DNA from: Rostratula benghalensis
Taxonomy: Eukaryota; Chordata; Aves; Charadriiformes; Rostratulidae
Length of the DNA stretch: 64,000 nucleotides
Assembly: GCA_013399305.1 (NCBI GenBank)
Contig: VXAI01000276.1
Location: forward strand, 388,109 to 452,108
Reading direction: 5' to 3'
Shown: positions 24,471-35,767 of the stretch, piece by piece
Position numbering within the stretch: position 1 is the first letter of the stretch
How the letters are laid out: each line of letters opens with the position of its first letter
Notes under the pieces: model-generated
Seen by the model: only the letters and a program-made list of their open reading frames with translations
Database searches by the model: none
What the model was told of the DNA's origin: nothing
Program-made: the position numbers and the translations under genes

Positions 24471-26235
24471 TCTTATAGGCCTTTCTTTATAATTAGAAAT
24501 GTTAGTTATGTGAATTCACATGTCTTGCTCTCTTATAGTCAAAGTTTCCTCATTACTTTCTTTTTCACCATTTAGTGCTGACATATTTGTGTGACCGTGA
24601 AACTGAAAAGAGATGAGGGCATTCAGTAAAGCCAGCTGACTGATTTATTTATCAAGCCTAGTTAGATGACAAGTTTAGGTCATAATGTAGGTATGCTTCT
24701 AGCCATCTAGTTAGCATGTCTGGGTCTCGGAAACCTTTATCATCCTCCATTTTTTAGGATGCTTTTGAAATTATGACAAATTACTGGGTTAAGTCAGATT
24801 CTTAACACATTGATCCTGATACTGTTTTCTGAAAGCGTTTTGCCAAATATTTTCCTGTCCTTAAGCATTCTTACACAAATCCATCTGTACAGATAGGTAC
24901 AATGCAGTAGCAAATGCATCAATTCATTTGAGTGACTTTGTATCCAAGAGACTTTTCTACCCAGAAATGGCTGCTGGGTTGGTTTTGGTTTTGGGTTTTT
25001 TAAAAATTGTTTTTAATCAGGGCTGAGTGCTCTGATGAAAGGAAATGGAGGTGAAGAAGCAGTAGAACACATTCATTTGTTTTAAGAGAAGCAAAAAGGG
25101 CATTTTATAGTTTACACAAGTGCCTTGTGATTTTTGTTTTTATAAGTACACACTGACCTCAACTTCATTATGTGCATCATGTCATGGATGGTAAGGATAC
25201 AAAAAGTGACCTAATAAACAATTGGTGGTATAGAACAAAAATAAGTCTTGGTCAATAACTCATGGAGTTTGATGTGCTCATATTGATAAACTAATTAAAG
25301 AAATCTGTCTGTGTTCCTCAAGCCTAATGTGCCCCTGTTATGATTAGTTTTATAGAAAGGAGCATTTCAACATTGAATGAAGGTAAATGGTAAAAGAATA
25401 AGGTAGTCACGAAGCTCTAAGTGCTTCCATTTCTAGTCACAGAGTGGTTTCAAGGAAAGGAGGCTTTCTTTGCACACCTGCAGTCATTCAGTGCATAGGC
25501 CTCTTGTGGTCAATGTTGATTGCTGCTTGTCTATAGCTGAACAACAAATAATTTAGTATGGTGTAACCTTCTGTGATTTAATATTATGCTTTTTGCCAGA
25601 ATTGGCACAAAGATACATCTTCTGATAGTGACAGTAATTATAGCACAGCTGTAGTTGAGGGTCTTTCAGAATTTTCCATTATAAACCCCAATAGTAGGTT
25701 TACAACTCAAATGTAAAAAATGTTTTCACTGCTTCCTTGGCATACAGTGGCCATGAGGGGGTAAAGTGAACTAAATTGAATGCCCTCCTCCCCCAAAATC
25801 ATATTGAGGTTTTCTTAATCTTTGAACATTGCATCCTTTGTAGTATGCTTATATTGGCTACATCTTTTGAATGCTTGCAGTCAGGCAAAAAGTGGATCTA
25901 ATACCCTTTGCTTTTGTCCAAGACATAGTCGGAAGTGCTCTTTTAATCAGATTTAGATAGTGTAAGTTACTATACTTGAGCTGGAAGGTATTTCCTTTCA
26001 CATTGTCTTTCAAATGTGTTAAAGTAATTGATTTCAAATTGGAAAAAAAAAATATTTTAAATTGGAGACTCATGGATTTGGTGGATGAACCACTCAGTGG
26101 ATAAGGAATTGTCTGTATGGTTGCACTCAAAGAATTGCAGTCAATGGCTCAATGGAGTGGAGACCAGTAACAAATCATGTTCCCATTGGGTTAAACTGTT
26201 TGCTGTTTAACTTTGCTGTTGAACTTTTTTTGTTG

Positions 26236-26324
26236 TAGACACAGACAGTGGGTTTGGTTGCACCCTCAGCAAGTTTGCTGGCCACACCAAGCTGTGTAGT
26301 ATGGTCAACAGGCTGGAGGGAAGG
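26236..26324 (+). repeat. Older CR1, 5' segment split by a nested insertion
   Basis: The frame reads CR1 ORF2 sequence around the RT region (KFAGHTKL, then MVNRLEGR), then breaks off at about 26324. The expected continuation (a QRDVDRLQRW-type stretch) resumes at 26761 after an intervening CR1. Confidence 0.7.
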
Positions 26325-26760
26325 AAAGGGAACTGGGAAGGGCTACAAAGTTGATTAGAGGAAGGACTAGAACATCTCTCTCTCTCCTATGAGGAAAGTC
26401 TGAGGGACATGGGTCTTTTTAGGCTGGTGGATCTTAACAATGCCCGTAAATGCTTAAAAAAGCAGATGCGAAGAGGATGGGGCCAGTCTTTTTTTCGGTG
26501 CTTATGAAGAGGTAATGAGTACAAACTTGAACATAGAAAATTCCTTCTAAACATGAGGAGGAACTCCTTCCTTTGAGGATGGCGGAACATTGGAACAAGC
26601 TGCCCAGGGAGGTGGTGGAATCTCTTTGTCTCTGGAGATATTAAAAAGCCACCTGAACACGTTCCTGTGCAGTCTGCTCTAGGTGAACCTGTTCTGGTAA
26701 CGGGGTTGAACTAGATGAACTCCAGAGATCCCTTCCACCCCCATATTGTTTGTTCTGTGA
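26325..26760 (+). repeat. Younger CR1 inserted in an older CR1
   Basis: A 5'-truncated CR1 of about 435 bp, sense strand: gaacatctctctctctccta, ggaacaagctgcccagggag, then ctagatgaactccagagatc and a ttgttctgtga end. It interrupts the element at 26236-27566. It belongs to the same subfamily as the antisense copies at 33363 and 53001, which share the 3' consensus around 'ctccagagatcccttcca'. Confidence 0.75.
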
Positions 26761-27566
26761 ATACCATCCAGAGAGACGTGGACAGGCTTCAGAGGTGGGT
26801 TTGTGCAAACCTTGTGAAACTCAGCAAGGCTAAATAAAAGCTCCTGCATATGAGTCAGGGTTATTCCAAGCTCGGATACAGTCTGTGTGGAGAGTTCTGA
26901 GGAGAAGAAATTAGGGTTGTTGGTCTATAAAAAGCTTGACATGAGCCAGCAATATGCTCTTGCAGCCCAGAAAGTCAACCATATCCTGCAATAAATCAAA
27001 AGAAGCATGGCCAGCAGGTCCAGGGAGGTGCCCTCTACTCCACTCTGGTGAGACTCAATCTGAAGTACTGTGTCCAGCTTTAGAGTCCTTAGCACAAGCA
27101 GGATGTGAACCTGTTGGAGCAAGTCCAGAGGAGTGCCATAAAGAGGATCAAAGGGCTGGAGCCCCTCTCCTGTGAAGACAGGCTGAGAGAGTTGGAGTTG
27201 TTCAGCATGGAGAAGGGAAGGCTCAGGGGAGACCTTGTAGTGGCCATTCAGCACCTAAAGGGGACCTACAGGAGAGGTGGGGAGGGACTCTTTACCAGGG
27301 AGTGTATTGATAGGATGATAGGTAGTGGTTTTAGACAGAGAGGGTAGATTTAGATCAGATATTAGGAAGAAATTTTTTCACTGTGAGGGTGGTGAGACAT
27401 TGGCACAGGTTGCCCAGGGAGGTTGTGGGTGCCCCCTCAATGGAGGTATTCAAGGCCAGGTTGGATGTGGCTTTGAGTAACCTGCTCTAGTGAAAGTTGT
27501 TCCTGCCCATAGCAGGGGGTTGGAAATAGATGGCCTTCCAACCTAAACCATTCTACGATTCTACAA
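26761..27566 (+). repeat. Older CR1, 3' segment
   Basis: Continuation of the split CR1: the frame matching ORF2 (LEQVQRSAIKRIKGLEPLSC, then EDRLRELELFSMEKGRLRGD) with frameshifts, then the 3' end ccaacctaaaccattctacg attctaca. Together with 26236-26324 it forms an element of about 900 bp. Confidence 0.85.
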
Positions 27567-27982
27567 TTTTAAATTTCTGAGTAAACTAAAACAGGCTTAT
27601 TGAAATTGTTGGCTATTGCAGTTTAACCTATTTTCCATAAGAAAAAAAAAACACAAAGAGCATTCAGCAGGTCAGTTGCTACATGTCTATTTCTTAGATT
27701 ATTCAGGTCTTTATATTCTAGTTGATATTGTAAAGCAGTACTTTATTAGTCTTCCTCTAACTAATTAAGGACACTGTCAATGCTGCAGCACTTCTGGGAG
27801 TTTCTGTTAAAAGAATTACGGTAAATCATAAGTTGTCTGAGAAACATGTGAGTACTCTAGTGATAAATTAACTCTTCCTTCAAAGAAGAAAATATTGTTG
27901 AAATTGTGCAATCTAGGACTTTGTTTTATATAGTTCTAAAACTTTATGATAATTATGTTCATTGTGTTTTTTTTCTTTTCAG

Positions 27983-28078
27983 ATAAAAAAGCTTGTATAT
28001 GTTTATCTGATGCGTTATGCAGAAGAGCAGCAAGATCTAGCATTATTGTCCATCAGTACTTTCCAGCGTGCTTTAAAA
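27983..28078 (+). CDS. AP3B1: AP3B1 exon 4 (residues 95-126)
   Basis: Thirty-two codons beginning [20 protein letters not shown] and ending [12 protein letters not shown], a near-invariant trunk segment of beta-3 adaptins. Acceptor is TTTTCTTTTCAG, donor GTGAGT at 28079, both introns phase 0. Met at YVYLMRY replaces the Val I recall in human. Confidence 0.96.
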
Positions 28079-30278
28079 GTGAGTGACTACTACATAGTGT
28101 TTCCTAGAGAATTCTGAGTGGGTATCACAGAAATTAAAATATCTGTATAAGTGTAGTCTGATAAACTACAACATGTAAATGTCTGCATTGTTTCAAGTTA
28201 CGTCATTGACATCATTTTTTTGTGCTATCTCAAACCTCATCAAGCAGCTAAGCCTGCATAAAGTAAAATTACTTCCCTAAAGAAAAGCAGCAGATTAGTG
28301 CTCTGAAATTTTCATGCCTGGCATTTAATTTCTGGAATGACTTTTCTCTTTCCAAGGTAGCTTATGTATATCAAAAGAAAACCTTGTTATTACCCTGGAC
28401 CACCTATGTTCCCTTTAGTTTGTTTGAAACATCTTTGTGTACAACAGAGAATTGGAACATAAGCAAGATAGTAATTACTAAATTAAAATACTCAATGTGT
28501 TGCACATGCTACATTTTTACTAAAAGCACTGGAGAAAAAGCATTTTTTACTTTTAATTTCAAATTCAGCTTGCAATGGGGAATAGAATTAGAGAAAGAAG
28601 ATTAGGATTGCCTTTGAAGTGTTACTGTGGGGAAAAGAAAATTTATTAAGTCTCTGGACTTAAATTTGGCTGGTTTTTTTTATATTAAGAGAAGGTGGGG
28701 TTTTGTAGTCTTCTTTTAAGGCTACTCTAGGTTCATAATGAGTTTTGTCACATCACTGATCCAGATCTTGCATCTTGTTGGAAAATGTTGCAATCAGAGC
28801 ACCAGGTGTGCCACTGTAGGAGCATGCCACAACTGACAGGAGCTCTCTGCCCTTTTCCTTACAGCTTTTATCTCAATGTCACATGTACTACCTTTACTGT
28901 CTGTGACTGCCATGAACAGCTAAAATTCATATGACTTTGTATCCTATACATTTACTTCGATATGTATATAGTGAATACTTCTCATGGCATAACTTTTTTT
29001 AAAAGCTGTGGAAAGTGGGAAGAGGGGAGGGGATAACTCAAATGTTAACCCAAAGAAGTGGCAGTGTGGCAAGGAAGAAGACTCCAAGCTAGCTGAGACG
29101 TTCAGCAACTAAGGAAATCACTAAGCCTGCTAAGGAAGATCAGTGAACGGAACTAATTCTTTCTGTTAAATATTTGTAATATTTTGTTTCTGGTTTTGTA
29201 ATGAAGCTTATAATTTGGCTTTACGTGCTGGGATTTTTTCCTTCCTTAGAACTTTTTAGGGTATTTTAAACTTCTGTCATTGGAGATGAGCATTGTAAAA
29301 TTTGATTGGAAGTTGTTTTTCTAAGATCTGTTAAATTTAGTGCTTTTATCATCCGGATACTTGCTGGATGCAGCTCAAAAGCTCAGCTCAGAAGCTGCTA
29401 AGATAGAGTAATTTTGAGAGCTAAGATTAAGTGATCCTTAAGTGATACCAGTCTGAAAAACTCTGTTGCCAAATCTTAATCCTTGGAAGAAATGTTGTCT
29501 AGGAAGTGCCCTTCTGGCAGACAGCACACTGAATTAATGCTGCTGCAATTTGTTAGCTAGATTTTAGAGGATTTAGTACTTGATTAAGCAACATTTCTCC
29601 CATATGTCCCAAGGTCATGATTAATGGGCAAGGTTTACATAACAGTTCCTTCAAATCCAGATATTTTGTGCTATTGCTGAATCTCACAAGTTACTTAGCT
29701 TAATATTTTGACATTTTCTTAAGAAAATTCATTTTGTTACAGGCTTCAGCTTATATCATATCTTATATATCATATGCATGGCATAGGATGGATATGTTAA
29801 GAACTTAAGTGGCACTGATGCAACTGAGAACCACATTTTTCTTTGAGCGTTATTATATTTAAATAATAAAGCTGAGCTAGGTGTGTTTTTCAGAATATCT
29901 GTGTTACACTTGGATTGCAGAAAATGTTTCCGATGGTAAGATAAAATATTAGTCTGGTTTTATCCATCATTCCCATATTTTGCTTGGGAATATGAAGTAT
30001 GTTAATGTTTTCCTTTGCCAGATTTCCAGATTTTCATGATGTTTCAATTTTTTTTTCTTTCTTACTTTCTTGGACTGTTTCGGTTGTTGAAAGTTTCTTA
30101 TTTGATGTTTGGAACGTTTCCTTACTAGTATGGCCTTAGCTTGCAAGCCTGACTGATGGTTAGAGAGGTTTACATGTTTAAATGTGCAGTTACTAACTAG
30201 TGTAAACACTGCAGAGAATTTAATGATGCATTTCTACACTATCCTATTTTATTTCTTCCCTTCTCTCCCATTCTTTAG
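28079..30278 (+). other. AP3B1: AP3B1 intron 4 (2.2 kb)
   Basis: Donor GTGAGT, acceptor TTTTAG (ttctttag). It is AT-rich and I recognise no repeat or gene in it. Confidence 0.85.
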
Positions 30279-30439
30279 GATCCTAATCAGTTAATCCGCG
30301 CAAGTGCTTTAAGAGTTTTATCCAGTATCCGTGTCCCAATTATTGTTCCTATTATGATGCTTGCCATTAAGGAAGCCTCTTCTGATTTATCTCCTTATGT
30401 GAGGAAGAATGCAGCCCATGCAATCCAAAAACTGTACAG
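30279..30439 (+). CDS. AP3B1: AP3B1 exon 5 (residues 127-180)
   Basis: It reads [20 protein letters not shown] followed by [20 protein letters not shown] and [13 protein letters not shown], ending with two bases of the Ser180 codon. This HEAT-like segment ([26 protein letters not shown]) is the most recognisable piece of the adaptin N-terminal domain. The donor is a consensus GTAAGT at 30440, phase 2. Confidence 0.96.
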
Positions 30440-30829
30440 GTAAGTGATTCTGACAAATGCTGAAGGGCAATTTTAAGATAGTTGTGATATGTTTAAGACT
30501 ACTGGTTGGCGTGTCTCACATATATCACATGCATTTCTTAAAAAGCATAAAGTGTGTGTAGACATTCCATTACTCAACTAATTCGGTTAGAATTCAGGCA
30601 AGTCACTTGTTTGCTAGAATAAAGGGATAACTATGAAGAGATACAAAAAGAAACTATCTTTTGTTTGTAGTATTTTAGACCAGTTATTGTAATTTGTGTG
30701 GCAACTGTTTTGATGGGTATTCTAGAAGCAAACATTTCTGTGTTTAGCATCTTTATATTTCATCCTGAAGGTATTTGCTGTGGTTTGCAGTACAGGTGAC
30801 AAATGAACACTGCCTCATAGAGATTTTAT

Positions 30830-31851
30830 TTGTGCACATCCAAGTCTTCCTCTTTCCTCCTCAGAAATCCTAGTTGTGGAAGAGCTCTTACGAAGAGATG
30901 GGTACTGGTTTACACGGGTTGGGACAGCAGAACCCACACCTTTCCAAAACAAAGGCAGGCACTTATTCTACTATGTTGGATATTTATTTTTACTTTGCCT
31001 GTGCCAAAAATAGGAGGGTAAGAGGTGGTAGGAGTTCCAAATCAGGTAGCATGAGGCTGCTGCAGTTCCACGCCCCTAGGCAGACCAAGTAGTAGCCAGG
31101 ATGAGCTTGTATTCCTAATGTGCAGAGAGACACAGGCAGACACACAGACAGGTGCATCAACAGCCTTATCCTGTTGCACCACTGATCAAGATGCAGGCCC
31201 ACTGGTGGACCTATATATGAACAATATAATATACCGTAACGATGCTTGATGCTCAGTTTTTACAATAATTGTCCTTGGATTCCCAGACTCCCCAGTGACT
31301 GGCAGCAACACACAGAAATACACAATGCTTGTGACCCCAGTGCATTTGCTCTTTAGAGACCTCCTCTGTCAGAAACACACGTGGCCCTTACCCTTTGACT
31401 CAAATCTGTGAATCCCACAGTAGCTGGGTTTAGACACTCGGACCTACACAGTAGCTGGCCCTTATATCCCCTCAGTTCCTTTTGTCTCTCACTGGGTGGA
31501 GAGAAAGAGTAGAGAAAACGGAGAGACTGAGAGACACAAATGGTTGCCTGCAGACCTTACAGTCTCTCCAATTATTGGCCTGGGTGCTCTGGTCCCTCTG
31601 GTGGTCAAAATCTCCAGTTTTTTCACTCAGACATACACGTGTCCACTCCAGGCCTAGAGCTTCACTTCAATACCTGGCTTCCTAAGTCACCTAATCAGCC
31701 TTGTTATTCTCTAGCAATCACACACTGACATATGTACTTGCTATAGTTGCTGCTACTGGAGTTACATGGGTCCCTACAACCCATAGCCTGACTCCAGTTG
31801 CCGGAGCTTAGACCTCCATATCACACATGCACACAGAGTAGGAGCTGTCTC
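30830..31851. repeat. Probable ERV-derived sequence flanking LTR-like copy 2
   Basis: About 1 kb with composition unlike the surrounding intron: richer in C and CA, with short tracts such as agacacaggcagacacacag, and contiguous with the LTR-like block that follows. I find no retroviral protein motif on either strand, so assignment to an endogenous retrovirus rests on composition and position only. Confidence 0.35.
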
Positions 31852-32440
31852 ACACAGGAAAATAGAGTTTAATGAGAAGACAGAACAGACTGTGGTCATC
31901 AGGTGCAGAGCATGGCCAGACAAGCATGCTGAGCAACAAAGCATTTACATACAACTACCTCCTTTTTTCGTACCTATCTGTCTGTTTTCATATGCTTGTT
32001 TCTCTTGAAATCATCTAGTCTTCTTGCTTTCCCTGCCTTTCATTTCTTCCATGAACATCCCATAGAAAGTATTGTACAATCCCAAAATGCTCTTTCTGGC
32101 ATTGCATATTAAGTCTCATAGCTCTGTAGCTAGTAACACCCCTAAGTCTGAAAGATACTCTAGAGAGACTCTTGCGGTCGTCATAGGTTCATTTCACAAC
32201 CATAAGGCTGATGGCTTTTTCATGGCAGCTCTCCAAAGAACCTGTGTCAGGTCTCCTACCTTCTATTGATTTGCTAATTTTTATTTTGTCTTTATTGTGC
32301 TGAGAACTTACTTTCATGTGTTGGCCCTGGGAGTAGTTGGGTCAGGTTATTACTGGAGTTTCCCCCACCTCTGGACTCCTCTGTGCGCAGCCAAGCCTTT
32401 TATCACATAATGTAACAAGAGGGAATGGAATTTATGTCCC
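31852..32440 (+). repeat. Diverged LTR-like repeat, copy 2
   Basis: Related to 23862-24470 in the same orientation: aggaaaatagagtttaatga, gtcatcaggtgcagagca, aacatcccatagaaagtatt gtacaatc, cctaagtctgaaagatactc, ggtcaggttattactggag and tcacataatgtaacaagagg line up in order. Divergence between the copies is substantial, so they are old. No coding sequence seen. Confidence 0.55.
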
Positions 32441-33362
32441 TTCCTGCTATTTGAGTAGTTTATTTTTTTATTAGCATCTGGTTCCAGCACACAAAAGACT
32501 TTTTGGGCTGAATTATTCTTCAAACACAGAATGTCCTTTGATCTCCTGATAGTATCAAAACTGTTTGGAGAAGTTTGGCAGTAATGGTCTATTGGTGCCA
32601 GTAAGGCACAGCAGTATCTGTACAGCAGGCTACTCATGGAATTTTAACTTAAATTGATGCTTCCACTTATTCTTTTCGTGACAAAGTTCATTTTACTAGT
32701 CTAGATTAAAGAGCTAATTGGTGACTAATGGAAAACTAATAGAAAGTTTCCTAAATGCTATTGAGGACCTGTACATCCTTCAAAAGTTTTCTCTTTGGGC
32801 AGACATTCTAGGCATCATAGTGCAACCTTTTAAACTGCAGTAGCTGCAAATTCAACCTAATCTGGACTAAAGTAAGCTTCTTGGTTACTTGTGAGTTGAA
32901 TTGTAACCAACAATTGTGCCCTTGGTAGCAGGATTTGGGAGCTACTTATAGAAAGCATGTGAACTGTTATTGTGACTTTTCCAAAATTTACTTATACAAA
33001 TGTCATATCTGATAGCACTGATTTACTTCAAGAACGCACAGGAGAGAGTATAGTTTTCTGGATCAGTTGAAGCAGCAGTAATGGGAGGTGGTCAAGAGTC
33101 TATCAAATTTACCTGTCCGCAGGCAGGTCCAGTTGGCTTGCCTGCAAATAGAGTCTATAACAGGCAGTCTCAGCAGACGTTTCAACAAGGGTCATGACTG
33201 GTAGCTCCACAATTCAGCGATACAGATCATAAACTGGTGGCAAGGCTGTCTTTTGGACTATATGTAATGAGCAAGTAGTTTCAAAAGATTCTCTCTGCAG
33301 GTGGAATTCTGGAAAGGATGATTATTTTTTTTGCTGTGAAGATCAGTCAATGGTTTATATGA

Positions 33363-33650
33363 CAGAATCACAGAATGATGTGGGGTTGGAAGGAACCTCT
33401 GGGGATCTTCTAGTCCAAGCCCCCTGCCAAAGCAGGTCCTCCTAGAACAAGTTGCACAGGAACTTGTCCAAGCAGGTTTTGAATGTCTCCAGAGACGGAG
33501 ACTCCACCACCTCTCCGGGCAGCCCGTTCCAGTGCTCTGCCACCCTCAAAGTGAAGAAGTTCCTCCTCATATTTAGATGAAACTTCTTATGTACAAGTTT
33601 GTGCTCGTTTCCTCTTGTGCTCTATCTTGCCACCACTGAAAATATTTTCC
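33363..33650 (-). repeat. CR1 LINE 3' fragment, antisense
   Basis: Starts with cagaatcacagaatgatgtg and ggttggaaggaacctctggg and continues into the antisense RT tail (ctccgggcagcccgttccag, ctctgccaccctcaaagtga). About 290 bp and relatively well preserved compared with the other copies. Confidence 0.88.
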
Positions 33651-35700
33651 TAAATCTAATTACTCCATCTGCTGTGGAGATTTGAGTAAGAAGAAGTAAC
33701 TGTTTATTCTAATAGTGCGTATGTGCTCCATTTGCTTTTTGGTTTCCCTGACTTCTCTACTTGTTTGATAGTCCTGTGGTTCAGTTAGTGCTCCAGTCAG
33801 ACTTCTGGATGGAGGTTCGATAGTCCAATCTTCTTACATTGAGTGTCATGGTGTTTGGATGGATGTCTGACCTAGGAGAGCTTGTTCATTAGTGGTTCAA
33901 TCAATCCTAACAGTGGGAAGCTTACATATCAAACAGAAAAGATTTCAGGCATAGTGTGAGCAGCAACATTTGTGCCCAGTGCAATCAACATTGCCAGGTA
34001 CATTGAAGTAATTTTATCATTGAAAATGTCAGACCTGTTGCTTATTTCACTTAGAATGCATTTGAAAGCTATTAGTGTCTTCTGTCTATCGATAGAAAAC
34101 TCTACCGTTTATTTGCACCTACTTGCAGTGAGATTTGGTAAAGGACTTAATAAAATCCTTATCAGCGATATTAATTGGTTCCATTACTAGCATTTAATAA
34201 TACCAGTAATAGATTCTATTATTACTGGTAGAAACCATAATGGGAGCAGATTACTCTGAGCTCTTTAGCCTGTTCTTTTATTTTCTATTGAAGAATATTG
34301 CCTTCCTTACCCAAAACATCAGGTAAGAGGAGGGGGGAGGAATGTGAATTCATTTATTGGAACCCTTACTGAAGGTTTTCTTGATTACATTGCGGTATTT
34401 TTCAAAGTTTCTTGGTAATAAATGCTTCTTTCTTTTAAAATTTATCCCAATTTTGAAAATTCTAAATAAGTTGTGTTGGAAAGACTTGCGGCTCTTCCTC
34501 TGAAGGTTTTTGTCTTTGGGACAAGATCTAGTAAATCTTTTTTGACAAAAATAGAAGTTGTGGAAAAAAAAGTAATTTGTAAAAATACTTATGGACCAAT
34601 GTGCTGTTGCTTTGCTTATGCTGATGGTGCCTTCTAACAAAGTTGTGTTATCCATTGAAGCATGTTCTTGTGTTGTTAAATGTTAGAGCCTTAGCAAAGT
34701 AGTATGCAGCTCGATACTCACTTAGTCAATCTCTAGCTGGGAAGGATATACTGTGCATTAGGGCAGTCCATCACTCAGCATTAAAACTGAAATGTACAAT
34801 AATGACCACATACTTCCTTACTTACCTGTAATTATATCCATATTGAAATTACTTTCCAAAGTCATAGAACTACACATCTTTATGGCTCTTTGTACCTGCT
34901 TTCTTTTTGCTTTTTCTTCTGCCTTGGCTTTGAAGTCTTCCATGCTTTATAAGTCCATGATATAGCAGCAGCTAGAGTGAAAAGTTGGTACGTACCTACT
35001 GAAGATGCAAGCTTGACCATAATAATTCTGACAATTTTTTCTCTGCTGCTTCAATGTGAAAAGGGCAGTACAAAGATTGTTTGCAACTCTTGTTTTATTC
35101 TGTTTTTACTATTTATGTAGGACTTCAAGCAATTTTTCATCGGCTATCACACCTACTTTGAATAGGAACACTTGAATACAATGTCCAAATTTTTGAGTTC
35201 CAGTACTTGCAACTAAAAGTTAATAGTGTCTTACTTGAAGTATTGTATTTATAATTTGATAATAAAGATTTGTCCTGATGTTCATTCACTGCCAAATTCA
35301 TTCATGCCAAAATTCCGTTCTGCAAAAACAGCGATATCCTTGTGACTTAACATCAAGTTCTCCATAATGGGTTGGCCTGTCTTAATGTTTCTTAAATCCT
35401 AAAATTTTTATGAGTTTAAGTATTAAGGTTCTTACAAAACACGTAGAAGCCGTAACATAAAGTTAATCTTTATAATTTAATTTTATACTCCTTCAATTCA
35501 GTCCTGTATTCTGTCATTAACTTTATTTTCAATCAAGTTCTTTTACAGTGAGTTCTTTGGAATACTTGATTTTTCTGGAAGTGGTTTCTTCAATGCTTTT
35601 GGTTCTTGGCTTGTGTCTAAAGGTGAACAAACTTAACATCTTTACATTTCAGATATGTCTGATTGAATGAGTAATAACAATTTCTATTTTTTAATTCTAG

Positions 35701-35767
35701 TCTTGATCCTGAGCAAAAAGAAATGTTAATTGAAGTGATAGAAAAGCTTTTGAAGGACAGAAGTACG
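35701..35767 (+). CDS. AP3B1: AP3B1 exon 6 (residues 180-202)
   Basis: The first base completes Ser180, then LDPEQKEMLIEVIEKLLKDR followed by ST. This is the conserved helix after the exon 5 repeat. Acceptor TTCTAG, donor GTAAGA at 35768, phase 0. Arg in KDRST replaces the Lys I recall in human, a conservative change. Confidence 0.95.

Larger units (their letters stand above)
21482..27982 (+). other. AP3B1: AP3B1 intron 3 (6.5 kb)
   Basis: Donor GTATTC, acceptor TTTCAG, phase 0. It contains an LTR-like block (about 23862-24470) and the nested CR1 pair at 26236-27566. The stretches 21.5-23.8 and 24.5-26.2 kb show nothing recognisable beyond a T15 run near 22650. Confidence 0.85.
30440..35700 (+). 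other. AP3B1: AP3B1 intron 5 (5.3 kb)
   Basis: Donor GTAAGT, acceptor ATTCTAG, phase 2. It holds an unusual G+C-richer, probably retroelement-derived block (about 30830-32470) and an antisense CR1 (33363-33650). The rest (32.5-33.3 and 33.7-35.7 kb) shows nothing I recognise. Confidence 0.85.
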
